Source: Neonectria sp. B-13 (taxonomy: Eukaryota > Ascomycota > Sordariomycetes > Hypocreales > Nectriaceae). From it: a stretch of DNA of 64,000 nt. The notes under the pieces were generated by a model. That model saw only the letters and a list, made by a program, of their open reading frames with translations. It was not told where the DNA came from and did not search any database. This document shows positions 33,406-44,498 of the stretch, piece after piece. The position numbers and the translations under genes were made by a program. The stretch covers positions 930,001 through 994,000 of the forward strand of contig NOKP01000012.1 of NCBI GenBank assembly GCA_002682825.1, written 5' to 3'. Position 1 is the first letter of the stretch. Each line of letters opens with the position of its first letter.

Positions 33406-35323
33406 ATGGCCCAGAAAGTTGTCATCCCGACCGAGCGCGAACTCGACGGTCTGGACTTGAACGACCCTTTGACCCTTGAGCTCATCCAACGTGCCCAAGA
33501 TGCCGACATTGCCGACAAGCAGCTCACCATCCGCCAGGCTCTCAAGAAGTACAGAAAAGCCGTCCTCTGGGCTGCACTTTTGTCTGTCAGCTTGATCATG
33601 GAGGGCTACGACTTGGTCATGGTACGACTTGTTGCGCCAACTGGTTTACTGACTACTTACTGACGCGCGATTGTAACAGATCGGCTCCTTTTACGGCCAG
33701 ACGCAATTCCAGCAAAGATTCGGAGAATACAGTGCAGCCGAGGACAAGGTTGTCATTTCTCCTGCCTGGCAATCAGGCCTTTCCAACTCAGCCCAGGTCG
33801 GTCAGTTGGCTGGTCTCTTGATCAACGCGTACACACAGGATCGATACGGTGCCCGCTTGACTATGATGGTCTTCATGACTTGGCTCTGCGCTACTATCTT
33901 CATCATTGCTTTTGCTCCTTCTCTGTCTGTTCTCGCGTTCGGTGAGGCTCTATGCGGCATTGCTTGGGGTGTCTTCCAGGTATGGCCTTGACTTGTCCCT
34001 CCAAAAACACACTACCGCTGACACTTCGACGCAGACTTTGTCTACTACCTACGCTTGCGAAGTCGTTCCCACTATCCTTCGACCATACGTCACCGCTTGG
34101 GTTTGCATGTGCTGGGGTTTCGGTATCCTCCTATCATCCGGCGTCGTCCGAGCGACTTCGAGCATACAAGGCGACCTTGCTTGGAAGTTGCCTTTCTATA
34201 TCCAATGGGTATGGCCGGTGCCGCTGTTCTTTGTCGCCTACTTTGCTCCAGAATCCCCTTGGAATGCTGTTAGGCGAGGGAAGATGGATCTCGCCCGGCA
34301 AAGCTTGCGACGTCTCGCCAGAGATTCGCCAGACCAGGAGGTGGAAGTGGAAGCCAGGTTGGCCTATATCAAGCATACTACTGCGCTTGAGAAGGCTGAG
34401 ACAAGTGGTGCCATGTTCTGGGAGTGCTTCAAGGGCACAAACTTGCGACGAACAGAGATTGTAAGCATCTTTATTAAATGGTGTCTACCACTAAGACTAA
34501 CTATGATGTCTCAGAACTGTGTCGTATGGGCGGCTCAAATTCTTTGTGGCAACGCAATCCTCGGCTTCGTCATCGTGTTCCTTCAAGCCGCCGGCTGGTC
34601 CGAAGTCCAAGCATTCAACCTGAACATCTGCCTTTCCGCATGCTACATCATTGGCGGTATGATCTGCTGGCTCCTTTTCCCTCATTTTGGCCGAGCTACC
34701 ATCTACATGAGCGGCTTGGCTTTCATGTTCTGCTGCCTCCTAGCTATCGGCGGTCTTGGATGGTCAGATAGCAAGGACGCCTACCTCGCCGTCGGATTAC
34801 TATTCGTGGTTTCAACACTCTGCAATATGATCACCATTGGGCCAGTTTGCTACCCAATCGTAGCTGAGACGCCGTCGGGAAGACTCAGGTATAAGACGAT
34901 TGTCATCGGCCGGTTCGTCTATAACTTGACTGCCATCTTTAACAATGCGGTCACACCACGAATGATCTCTGCTTCAGGTACGCCTTCATCTCCTGGGATC
35001 TGGTTGCCTAGTAAATACTAACCGTGCATCTAGGCTGGGGCTGGGGCGCAAAGACTGGTCTCTTTTATGCTGGAACTAACCTACTCTGCTTCATTTGGTG
35101 CTGGTTCCGCCTCCCCGAGACCAAAGATCGAACGTTTGGAGAGATTGATATCTTGTTCGACAACCGCGTTCCGGCGAGGAAGTTCAAGCATACGAAAGTT
35201 GACCGTAAGACCCCAATGCTCTTCATTCAGGACTCAGCTAACTTGCCTTGCCAAGAATTTGCACAGAACAGCGATTATGTTCTTCAGGAGAAGGTTGCCC
35301 CATCGGCTGAGCACGTCGGCTGA
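33406..35323 (+). CDS. MFS sugar transporter, maltose-permease (MAL31) type
   Basis: Exons 33406-33621, 33680-33979, 34035-34460, 34515-34977, 35034-35323; 564 aa. Plasma-membrane proton symporter of alpha-glucosides or related sugars, by family. Twelve helices; motifs [13 protein letters not shown] (helix 1), YGARLTMM after helix 2, [47 protein letters not shown] (the PESPW motif after helix 6) and [17 protein letters not shown] at the end of helix 12, all diagnostic of the sugar porter family. Typical length. All introns are 54-58 nt. An in-frame ATG at 33331 would add 25 residues. The repeated CGGTGGGAG motifs upstream suggest specific induction. Confidence 0.9.
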
Positions 35324-35485
35324 AACATCCGCGGGAAAGGCTCTAGGATCGGGTGGGCAACTTTTTACAGGCTGTGAACGACTAAAGTTGGCCTAAGCCC
35401 CTCTGTTTGCACCGTATCCATTCATATTATTTCTACAATCACACGAACTATAATAATTCATACCAAGCAAAGATCGAGCGGAGAC

Positions 35486-38400
35486 TTATGAGCTCAAACA
35501 ACGTCGTACATTCCCAGTACTCATGTTTTGCCCGTAGTCGGCTAGCCTGATCTCCTCCGGAGAAAACATCCTAAATTCTTCTGCAAAGCATATATGCAGG
35601 CACTCGCCCATCTTCCCATCTAGGTGATCCCTCATGCGTAAGATTTCCCATTCTTTGGTAGATACGGGAACGATATTTGGTCTGAATACGTCTGAAATGT
35701 AAGCGTCATCTTTTGCTGGTGTTAGCCTGCGGTAGCTCATCTGCACCTTTATTTCATTCTATCCAGACGTACCCGACCTTGGGGCTGTGCCAAATAGAGA
35801 AGAGGAAGTCTGGCTGGGGCCAGGCTTTCCAAGTGCATTGTCCATGTTTCTTTGCAAATTTTCAGCCGACCTTGTGAAAAGCGCAGGGGAATTGCTCGAA
35901 GCCAACGCTGGAGTGGCCACGCTGCCGCTGGAGTTTGCAAGCGGCGGTGTACCAAATAGAGAACAGGAAGCCTGGCTGGATCCAAGGGTCCCAGGTGTAG
36001 TTTCAGTTTTCTGTGCCAGGAACGCAAAACCCATTTTCGTACGTGGCACAGAAGAGGAAGTCTGGCTGAATGCAGGGTTTCCAGGTGTCTTTTCTGTTTT
36101 CTGTGCCAGGTACGCAAATGGGTTTTGCAGGCCAAGAACAGAGGGACGATCGCTGACATGGCCTGGGTATCCGGATTCCTTGTCCTTTTTCTCCTGCAAG
36201 TTTTCAGACGACTTTTCCAAGCCAAGGCCAGCCAAAAGACCCATATTCGCTATTGGAGTTGACGCGCGTGATGATGTTGAGCCCACAGATTCCGTTGACG
36301 TCTTGCTAAAAATACTGGTCGAGGAGCCACCACCGGCTGTACTTGGGATGGAGAACAAGCTGGTGATATTGGCAGGGGAAGTGGCCTTGACCTTATGGGC
36401 TTGCTTAGCAGACTCTGGTGTTTTTGTTGTCTCTCTGGTAGGCGCAGTCATATGCAGATGTTGGCCTGGCTGCTGCTTCAGTGTGAGCACTGTATTTGAG
36501 GTGCCAGGCTTTGTATTGTCGGGTGGCTTTGACTGATTAGAGGGAGCTTTCATGATTGTCAGTGCTGCACGAGCTGAAATTCAACGTGATTGCCTACTGA
36601 TACTCCTGGAGTCTTTAGTGGACTGTTGTCGAGGCGTTCGTGGTGGTCCAACTAAATCAACTGCTTGAATAATGGAGATGGTCAGATTTGTCGCATAGCA
36701 TCGATCCAAGTCACACTAACCTGGTGATGTTCTCGGCTTGCATTGGCGGCAGTGTTCGAGCCCTTGCTCTAGCAGCTTGATGTCCTCATGGAGTTGTGAT
36801 CGGTAGTCGCAAACTTCCTTGGGCTCAGCAGCAAGCTCCCTCAAAATTTCATCGCTCATACTGCTCACGTCACCAGGGGTAATAATACAAGGTAGGTCGC
36901 GAACTAGACAGCTCTCGATCGCGAGGTTAATCAAATTGTCTGTGAATGTCCGCAACGACATCTTGAAGAGGTCAGCGCAGTTCGTCCTGAGTCCTGTCAG
37001 GCATATTGGGTGCTTACATCATAGAAGGTCTGCATGGTATCAATGATGTGTTCCGCTCCAAGCTGTTTGCTGTCCTGTCGGATCGCCAGCTTCTGAATTT
37101 GCTGCTGAAGGTTGCCGACGTCTCCGACGGAGCCTGTGGGTTGCTGGGCAGACTTTTCTCCCATGGCCTCACAGAAGTCTGCATCAAGAGCCAGTGGGTA
37201 GCCTTCTTGAAATGGTCGAATAAGCTCTTGAAGCTTGGCTGTAAGTATTTCATCTCTTTTGTTGAAGAATGGGTCCACATATTTAGACAGGATGGCGTCC
37301 GTCGTGCTGCTCGTGTTAGATGGTCCAATGATGTGCTCAAAAACTCGACAAACGAAGCCTTTGACAGTGTCCGTAACTTGATCAAGATGCAACTGAGCGA
37401 TAAACTGCCATGGCTGAGCCTGATCCTGGAATAGCTGGATAACAAGTTCCATGTTGGCGTATCCTGGAAACTCGGTGCCCTGGTTTGCGGCTGCTTGACA
37501 CTCTAGCTGAGCAACCAACTCTGACGAAGTGACAACTTGAGGCTCGGGCAGGTTGTATGGATGTTCCTCGACAAACTCTTGGAGGTACCTAGGCATATCC
37601 CGCTGTGGCGGACTCTCCTCGTCGTGCTGTATAATCTTCTGGAATCCATGGACAAGCAGCACATGCCGAATCGCTCTGTTGAAATTCCGCAGCTGGGCAC
37701 GGAGCTTTCTGTCCCTCCCGTTCAAGCCGCCAAAGAAAGGGTCATTGTAATGACCCTGAATGCCGTCGCGTACTAGTCCCTGGAAACGCCCGGCAATGCC
37801 TATAAGGTACTCTCTCATCTGCTGTGACGTGGGTCTCGGCTGTCCCAATCTGCCCAACTCATCTCTTCGGTCGGACAGTTTTTCCCGAATGTCGTCGAGA
37901 ACTGTCGGCAGACTCTTTCTGATGTGGTCGTAAAGAATTCGGCTGAGTCTTTTTCGTAGCGCAGCAATGCCACGGTTTGCTGCAGGGATAGAAGTCCACG
38001 CACCCGACTTGAAAAACTGCGTCTCAATTGAGTCACGGGTATCAAGATCTCTCTCATGGTCCGCCCGATTTCGCAGCACGTGCCAACCGAGCTTCAAGTT
38101 GTTGACCGTCTCCCGGCCTCGTGCGACCTGAAGGTATTCATGTTCTTCGCCAGATCCGGGGTGCAAACGATCCGGCTTGGTGATGACTCCAAGAGTGCGC
38201 TCTTTGGCAGGATCGTGCTTCGCCGCCTCCTGCATGACGATTTGGTTGGCGAGCGAGTTACTGGCGGAGATGATTGCCAGGATGATGCTATTCTTCTCTT
38301 TCATGTAGCTCTCCACTAGCTCCATGACAGTTGTTATCCCCTCGGCTGATTGCTTTTCGGTCGGGTTGTGGAAGATTCCGGGGAGGTCAACTAGTGTAAG

Positions 38401-38853
38401 AGGGTACATCTCAGGGCCTTCGATCTCCAGACGCAATACGTCCTTGGAGAAACCTCGGCCAGTATCAGAGATGCCCATGTGTCCTTTGGCGGCACCGATG
38501 ACGCTGTCGATGTCAGCTTGGTCGAAGTCGGCAACCTGCCATGTTTGCGTTGGTTTGGCCTTGTCGGCGAACCGGACTGTTGCAGTAACACATCGGCGAC
38601 TGCCTGGGCAGAGAACCAACTCCGTCGCGAAGCGGGTACACACGCCTCCGTGGACGGGGAAATGGACGTGTGAGATGGCTTCAAGGACAGACGACTTTCC
38701 AGAAGACTGTTCCCCAACGACAATGATCTGAGGGAGATTGACGATCCGGCCGACACCTAACGAAGACAGTTTATCGGCAGTATCGAAGAGTTTTTGGGTC
38801 TCGGCATTGTTCAGCTCACCAACTACTTCTGAATCGAGAGTGATATGTGCCAT
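35486..38853 (-). CDS. dynamin-family GTPase with an FG-nucleoporin-like C-terminal tail
   Basis: Exons 38853-37018, 36961-36721, 36651-36598, 36546-35773, 35715-35486; 1044 aa as modelled. Residues 1-310: dynamin GTPase with GEQSSGKSS (G1, residues 47-55), VDLPGI (G3), TKPD (G4). The stalk follows, and exon 2 carries a GED-like segment (LRTFTDNLINLAIESCLVRD…LLEQGLEHC). Exons 4-5 add about 330 residues of low-complexity sequence rich in S, T, P and N with FG-type repeats (SLFSIP, SLFGTPP, SSLFGTAP) and twice LAQKTE(K/T)TPG, ending in FSPEEIRLADYGQN, like the EELRxxDY motif of Nup98-type nucleoporins. The joining introns (51 and 57 nt) are plausible, the first with a CTGAC branch, but the tail could be a separate gene starting at 36553. 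No PH or proline-rich domain of classical dynamin. Confidence 0.72.
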
Positions 38854-39727
38854 GGCGATGGGATGAGATGAGCGTGTGCTACTACGAGCGAAACCAATAT
38901 TAACTGAAGAGCGTCTTTCTTTATATCTAGTCAAGAAGATGCGCCCCTGATCTTGGGCAGATTTGATTGGCTTGTTGGTAGTTAACGCCCACGCCAACCT
39001 GACACAGCTGTAATGCAACATTCTCCTGTTTTAGCCTGCTGTTAGGTCGCACTCACAGAGCTAGCAAGGTTATTTCCCCGTACCCATATAAATCTACCCT
39101 TTGGGCGTATCATGCGGACTTTGTAAGCGCCCGTCAGCGATGCAGGTCTCGTCCGTGGCTGCATCTGTCAGAGGCTCAGCGCCGGTGCCGTCTTTGTGTG
39201 AGCACGTCGGACAAGTGGTGTGGCTGGTTCAGTTTCCTTAACTCGTTTTATTCCCTGAACAATCGTTCTTACTGGAGCTGAATCGACTTCCATTTTTAAC
39301 GAACTCAGACGTGCTACCAGATGAGCAGGTCCGTCCACGCTACTCACGCTTTCCCGTCTTATCCGCCTTGCGATTGTAGAGTTCGGTGTTTGCTGTAGTA
39401 AACATGGTTTTAATTCATTACCAAGTAAGTTGACACATTACGTGAAGTATTAGAGTATTTCTTCATGAAGAAACTCGTCACTCACTTCAGTGACCCTGTC
39501 GGATGTCAAGATGTGTGTCGCACCTTAAAAATAATAAAAATGGGCAGTTGACCTACCCTAGAGAGAGACACACCAAGATTCCATTCGGTCCGCTCCGTAG
39601 ATCAACCGGTGAATGGGATTAGTAATGTCATCTCACCCCCAGACTCTCTAGAGCCGCGGATTGTTGTTGCAACTTGGAGGCTTTCTTGTTCACGTCACGC
39701 ATCCATATTGTCCGAGCCCCCAGCATA
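38854..39727. promoter_or_regulatory. divergent promoter region between the dynamin and Zn2Cys6 genes
   Basis: 874 bases, no coding frame. It must carry both promoters. Confidence 0.45.
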
Positions 39728-41770
39728 ATGAGTACATCAAATAGGCCTCAGCCTTCATCTAGCGGCTACGTGCGGAAAACGTGCCAGACGTGTATTCACG
39801 CGAAAATCCGCTGTGACAAGGACGAGGATTCGGAGATTTGCGACCGGTGTTTGCGGCTCGGCAAAGAGTGCATCTTTACTCTAGCTCGCCGCCGCCCTAA
39901 AGCTAGCCAGCAGAGGTAAGCTTTACCTCACACGAACAGGAGTCTTATTCATTTTAGTCATGCGGAGTATTGACAGACCAACACACAGGTTGGAAGTAAG
40001 AACAAGATCCAACAGAGTCTCTAAATCACCTTCAAGTTTGCGTGCCTCACCTTCAGCTCCAACTCCCATGGAACCCAACGATATTATTAACAGACATGCA
40101 TCACTTGACCCTTTCGAAAGAGGGATTATATCCATCGAGACTGCTAGCAAACTTATCGAGTGGTTCAGAACAAGGATGACCCAATACTGTCCGTTTGTCG
40201 TGCTGCCCAAAGAGTTTTCAGTCATTGAGTTGAACAGGGAGCGGCCATGTACATGTCTGGCTGCTCTGGCAGCTGCTTCCCACTCAGAACCGCACAATCA
40301 AAAGGCACTAGGCAGTCTCTTCAATCAAGTGATAGCAGTAAGAATGGTCCGTGGTAATATCAACGATATCGATTTGTTGCAAGGACTTCTTATTCACTTG
40401 GCTTGGTAGGTCGATACCCGCTCCATAAGGTGAAGCCTCGTTACTCAAATATTGCAGGGCACACTATCAGCCTCGACCCAAGAGATACACACAGCATCTT
40501 CATCTTGCCACTAGCATCGCCTGCGATTTGCGACTGGATAGACCCAGGTATGAGTGGCATTTTCCCTCTCTTACGACAAGATATTAACGTTGAGTTAGAA
40601 AGCCAAAGCTTTGGGGTGTCGACGGTGGCAAGGATAAGAATGAGCCGGACTGGGGTCCAGATGAAATGAGAACGCTACTTGGCGTGTACTACTTATCCTC
40701 CAAGTAATTGAGACCATAAATTCTGTCCAGCCCGTACTAACAGCTTTCCTAGTTCATCCCTTTTACTTCAAAAATCCCGCCACTTCTCTTTTACGCCTTA
40801 CATCTTAAGGTGTTGCGAGCATCTTGCTCTCCAGAATCAACACCAAACGGATCAACATCTTGCCTATATCATACATTTGCAGACTCTCACCGAAAAACTC
40901 GAAGATCTTGTAGACAGGACTTCAACCGCCAATGATGCTGGACAATTTGAGACCGAAATTCGGCTAATTTCAAGCAAGTGTGCCGAGATAAAGTCCACTT
41001 TGCCCTTTCCTCTGAGCAAAAGCCGTAAGTTATCGACTCTGCCTCATTTTGGATACTACTTTCTCATGACGTCTCTCGCAGCTCCTCTGTTATTGCAGCT
41101 CCAGATTCTAGAACTTCTGCTTAGCCAGTCATCGCCGCGAGGCACTCCGTTTGGGCTTGACAAGTTTCAGGACAACCAGAACGAATCAGAAAATCAAGCG
41201 TCGCTCGTGAACTGGCTTGCTTCTAGTATATCTGCAGCTCACTCTCTGATAAGCATGATACTTGTCCTGCCACAGGGTGAAGAGGGTGCAATGTCAAACA
41301 TCGGTTGGATAGTCATATACTGTGGCCTGTCACTGGCAGTCAGACTTGATTTGATAGCTGCAAAGGGTGGTATATCGGGATTTACCCAGCATTTACGAAA
41401 ACTCCTGGATATGCCTCATACCCTTCGGCAAATTATTCTCCGGCTTGAGGCAGCGGCTAGTTTTGAGGCAGATATTACGAATGGCGATTATAACCCTTTC
41501 CAGGACTTGGCAAGACGTGTGAGTCGACTTGAGGAGTGGTACTCTGCCCGTGTCAATCGGCAGTTAGCCGAACCGACTGCCACAACAAATTTACAGGTGG
41601 CTGGCCCATCCTCAATGGCAATCGGCGCTGACACTATTCCGGACGGCGATTTAATGCTATCCCAAAATGCCTGGGCCGGAGGCTCCGATTGGTACCATGG
41701 CCCAGAATTTGATGTCAGCACCTTTCTCTTTACGGATCCTTTTGACTTCTCAGGCATGTTTTCGACCTGA
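39728..41770 (+). CDS. Zn2Cys6 transcription factor
   Basis: Exons 39728-39915, 39989-40405, 40458-40547, 40599-40703, 40753-41024, 41082-41770; 586 aa. The zinc cluster is CQTCIHAKIRC then 8 residues, C-x2-C-x6-C (…CDRCLRLGKEC), residues about 20-50, DNA-binding and nuclear. The middle region contains LIHLAWAHYQPRPKRYTQHL, the marker of one large fungal regulator group, followed by LWGVDGGKDKNEPDWGPDE; these only read through when the small introns at 40406, 40548 and 40704 are removed, each with good sites. Acceptor of intron 1 could also be 39976. Intron 5 (41025-41081) is a multiple of three and could be retained. Target genes unknown; its neighbours are the dynamin gene and the beta-lactamase-like gene. 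Confidence 0.83.
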
Positions 41771-41860
41771 AATTAAGTACACAGCGTATGGGCGGACTTT
41801 TCGGAGTATATAGGATAGACGCGGCATGCACAGCCCGTCAACCAAGGACCCACAAAAGCA

Positions 41861-41955
41861 GAGCGGACACGGAGTAAGATACGGAATAAGACACGGAATA
41901 AGACACGGACACGGATTAAGACACAAACCAACGTACGGATTAAGGCACGGAATAT
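41861..41955. repeat. 12-nt minisatellite
   Basis: Degenerate tandem copies of ACACGGAATAAG in the stretch between the Zn2Cys6 gene and the next gene. Confidence 0.75.
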
Positions 41956-42244
41956 GAAATAGAGCTGGGTACACCTGTAAGATCCTCAACTATCCTCGTC
42001 CACTGTAGATTAATCTGTAAGCTCTGACGCAATATGAGGATTTGATCCCTAGTCGTGCAATGTCGCTCAGCCTCCCTCAAACCACATGATGCTCCACAGA
42101 CGGGTCGGGGCTCGAAATATATAATGAAGTCCGAACTCCTATATATGAATGAGGAAGCAGCACAGCACTCCCAGAATCACTTTCCAATCACTCAGTCTTC
42201 TATATCTACCTTTACCCAGACCATATCTCTTGACTTTCGCCACA

Positions 42245-44053
42245 ATGCGCCTATTATTCTCCTCGCCAGTCGCGATACTGCTGTTCAGCGGCTTGCCAAC
42301 AGTCTTGACGCAAGCAAGCGACGACATCCCGTTCTCGGCATGCCCTCTCATCGGTGCATATTACCCCCCACCAACTATTTCCAAGTCCTCGGACGCTTTC
42401 CGTCAACTTGAATCCAAGTTCACCGATGTTTTTGACGAACTCATCAAAAACGGCGGCAGCGAGGACTATGGTGACATCATGCCCAACACAACCTCCTTTT
42501 CCGTGGTCCTCTTCGGCGGCTCAAACTCTCTTGACGACAATCCTATCTTCTTTCAATATCATTACACCTCTCCCGAAGATCAATCTCTTACCAACACAAA
42601 TCTCACTTCGAGCACAAAGTTCCCCGTTGGTGACCTGACCATGGTATTCACGGTCTACGCGTGGCTAGCAGCTAAGGGCGAGCAATGGGAGCAGCCCATC
42701 ACGAAATACCTTCCAGAGCTGGCTGGTATTGAGGGACCGCTCACAGTCCCTTGGGAAGATGTCACGATTGGGTCGTTGGCAGGCCAAATGTCTGGACTAA
42801 GTCGCCAATGTGAGCTACTATCCTCGTTGTTTTTCTTCAGACCATACTGACAGTATGATTTAGCCCAAGCATGTGTCATCGGCAAGCCTTGTGACTGGAA
42901 TTGTGAGTTCTTGCGGTGTGGGTATAGCTGATATGAAGCGCTAACTTTGATACCAGCCTTTGCGAGCGACTTTGCTAAGAGGTCTCCCGTCTTCCTCCCC
43001 GACACCACTCCCGTTGTTTCTTACGCCGCTTTTCAGCTCCTCGTATTTGCAATGCAGAGGGAAAAGGGACATAAGGGTGGAAAAGACACTTGGGCCTCCG
43101 TTCTTGAGAAGACGTTACTACGACCTCTGAATATGACTTCCAGTGGTCTTTTGTCCCCTAGCATGACCGATGTTTTCGCCATTGATAGGCTGAATACCTC
43201 GCAGATCGGCGAACCTGGGTAAGTTTTTATACTGATTCATTCATTGAGACTATTCTAAATTGTTCATTGTAGGGCCCTCTCCCTCGTCAGTTCGATCGAG
43301 GACCTTGCTCGGGCCGGCCATTCCATGCTATCGTCGACCCTCCTTCCACCAGCAGTTACTCGACGCTGGCTGCACCCCAACACGGACACTTCCAATTTGC
43401 GCAACGGTGTTGGGCGTCCCTGGGAGGTTTACCGTGCTGGATCCTCGGCCATCTCGCCTGTTATAGACGTGTTGACCAAGAGCGGCACCATCGGACAATA
43501 CGCAAGCTACTTCGGACTCGCCCCAGACTTTGGCGCTGGTTTCGCCATCCTTGCGCACGACAGCACCGTCAAGGACCGCAAGCTCGACCTCAACGTTCAC
43601 GCCGATATTGTCAGCGAGTCTATTGGTTACCTGCAGGCGTTTGCAGCCAAGGAATTAGCACTCCGCTATGTCGGCACGTACAAGGGAAGTCACGGTGCCA
43701 TAGCTGTTCTCAACATCACTGATAATGGGCCGGGGCTGGAGGTTGAGAAGTTGATCATTGGAAAGGTGGATGTGAAGGCTGAGGTCGCCAAGAAGCTCGA
43801 CATCAAGGTCGCGGATCTGGACTTCAGAATCTACCCGACGAATGTGCAGGATGAGACCAAGCACCAGTTCATTGCTGTCTTCCAGGACAAGAGTGCTCCG
43901 GCTGATATGGGAACTCCGACATGCATCACTTGGCAAGAGGTTGGTGCGATTGCTGGCATTGAGTCCAGCTTCAACTTTCTTCTAAATGCGGATGGGAGCG
44001 CCGTCGGCTTGGAGTTCCCTCACGCGCAGACGAAGTTGAAGCGAAGTGGATAA
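42245..44053 (+). CDS. secreted beta-lactamase-like protein lacking the catalytic SxxK
   Basis: Exons 42245-42809, 42864-42902, 42957-43218, 43273-44053; 548 aa. Signal peptide MRLLFSSPVAILLFSGLPTV then LTQASDD. The overall plan is that of fungal class-C beta-lactamase/penicillin-binding-like serine hydrolases (FSVVLFGG, FTVYAWLA, ITKYLPELAG, VTIGSLAGQMSGLSR, NLRNGVGRPWEVYRAG, TKSGTIGQYASYFGLAPDFG). Where the family has the nucleophile motif SxxK before FTVYAWL, this protein reads FPVGDLTM, so both the serine and the lysine are replaced. It is probably not a hydrolase in the usual way. Intron 2 frames a 13-codon exon carrying two cysteines (SQACVIGKPCDWN). Confidence 0.85.
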
Positions 44054-44498
44054 GGGACTGGTTCAAAGAGAGGCCACCACGAATGCGTACATGCATTATT
44101 TCAGCCCGATTAAGTTCATATCTTTGGTGTAGATATGCCGCAGATAGTGTCATGGATGTTTCCGGTACTTGGGGATTGAGTTGAAACTCCCTCCTAGTTA
44201 ATGGGAGGGACATTCTTTTTACTTCTTGATAATTCACTACTTTATGCTTGCTCCTTTTATTCACCGTCCATTAACTCCGAACAATCTATCACAGTAGCTA
44301 TCACTATCTTTCTTCCTTTCTAGCTTTAGTTATCCCCTAGTAAATACAGATTGATCTGTTTACTCTGTCCCATTTTCTCTCTCCCTACTTGTGGTCTTGA
44401 TAAATGCCCATTAAAGCTCCCGATACCAACCTTGAAGAAAAAGAAGGCGGCGGCTGGGAGCCGGAGTATGCGCACTTTTGAGGCGCAGGACCACGCGG
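44054..44498. other. intergenic between convergent genes
   Basis: AT- and CT-rich 3' flanks; no coding frame other than the overlap with the 3' end of the next gene. Confidence 0.45.

Noticed and set aside
35787..36536. 249-aa open frame on the + strand
   Set aside because: Antisense shadow of the Ser/Thr/Pro-rich tail of the dynamin gene; low-complexity sequence often leaves the opposite strand open.
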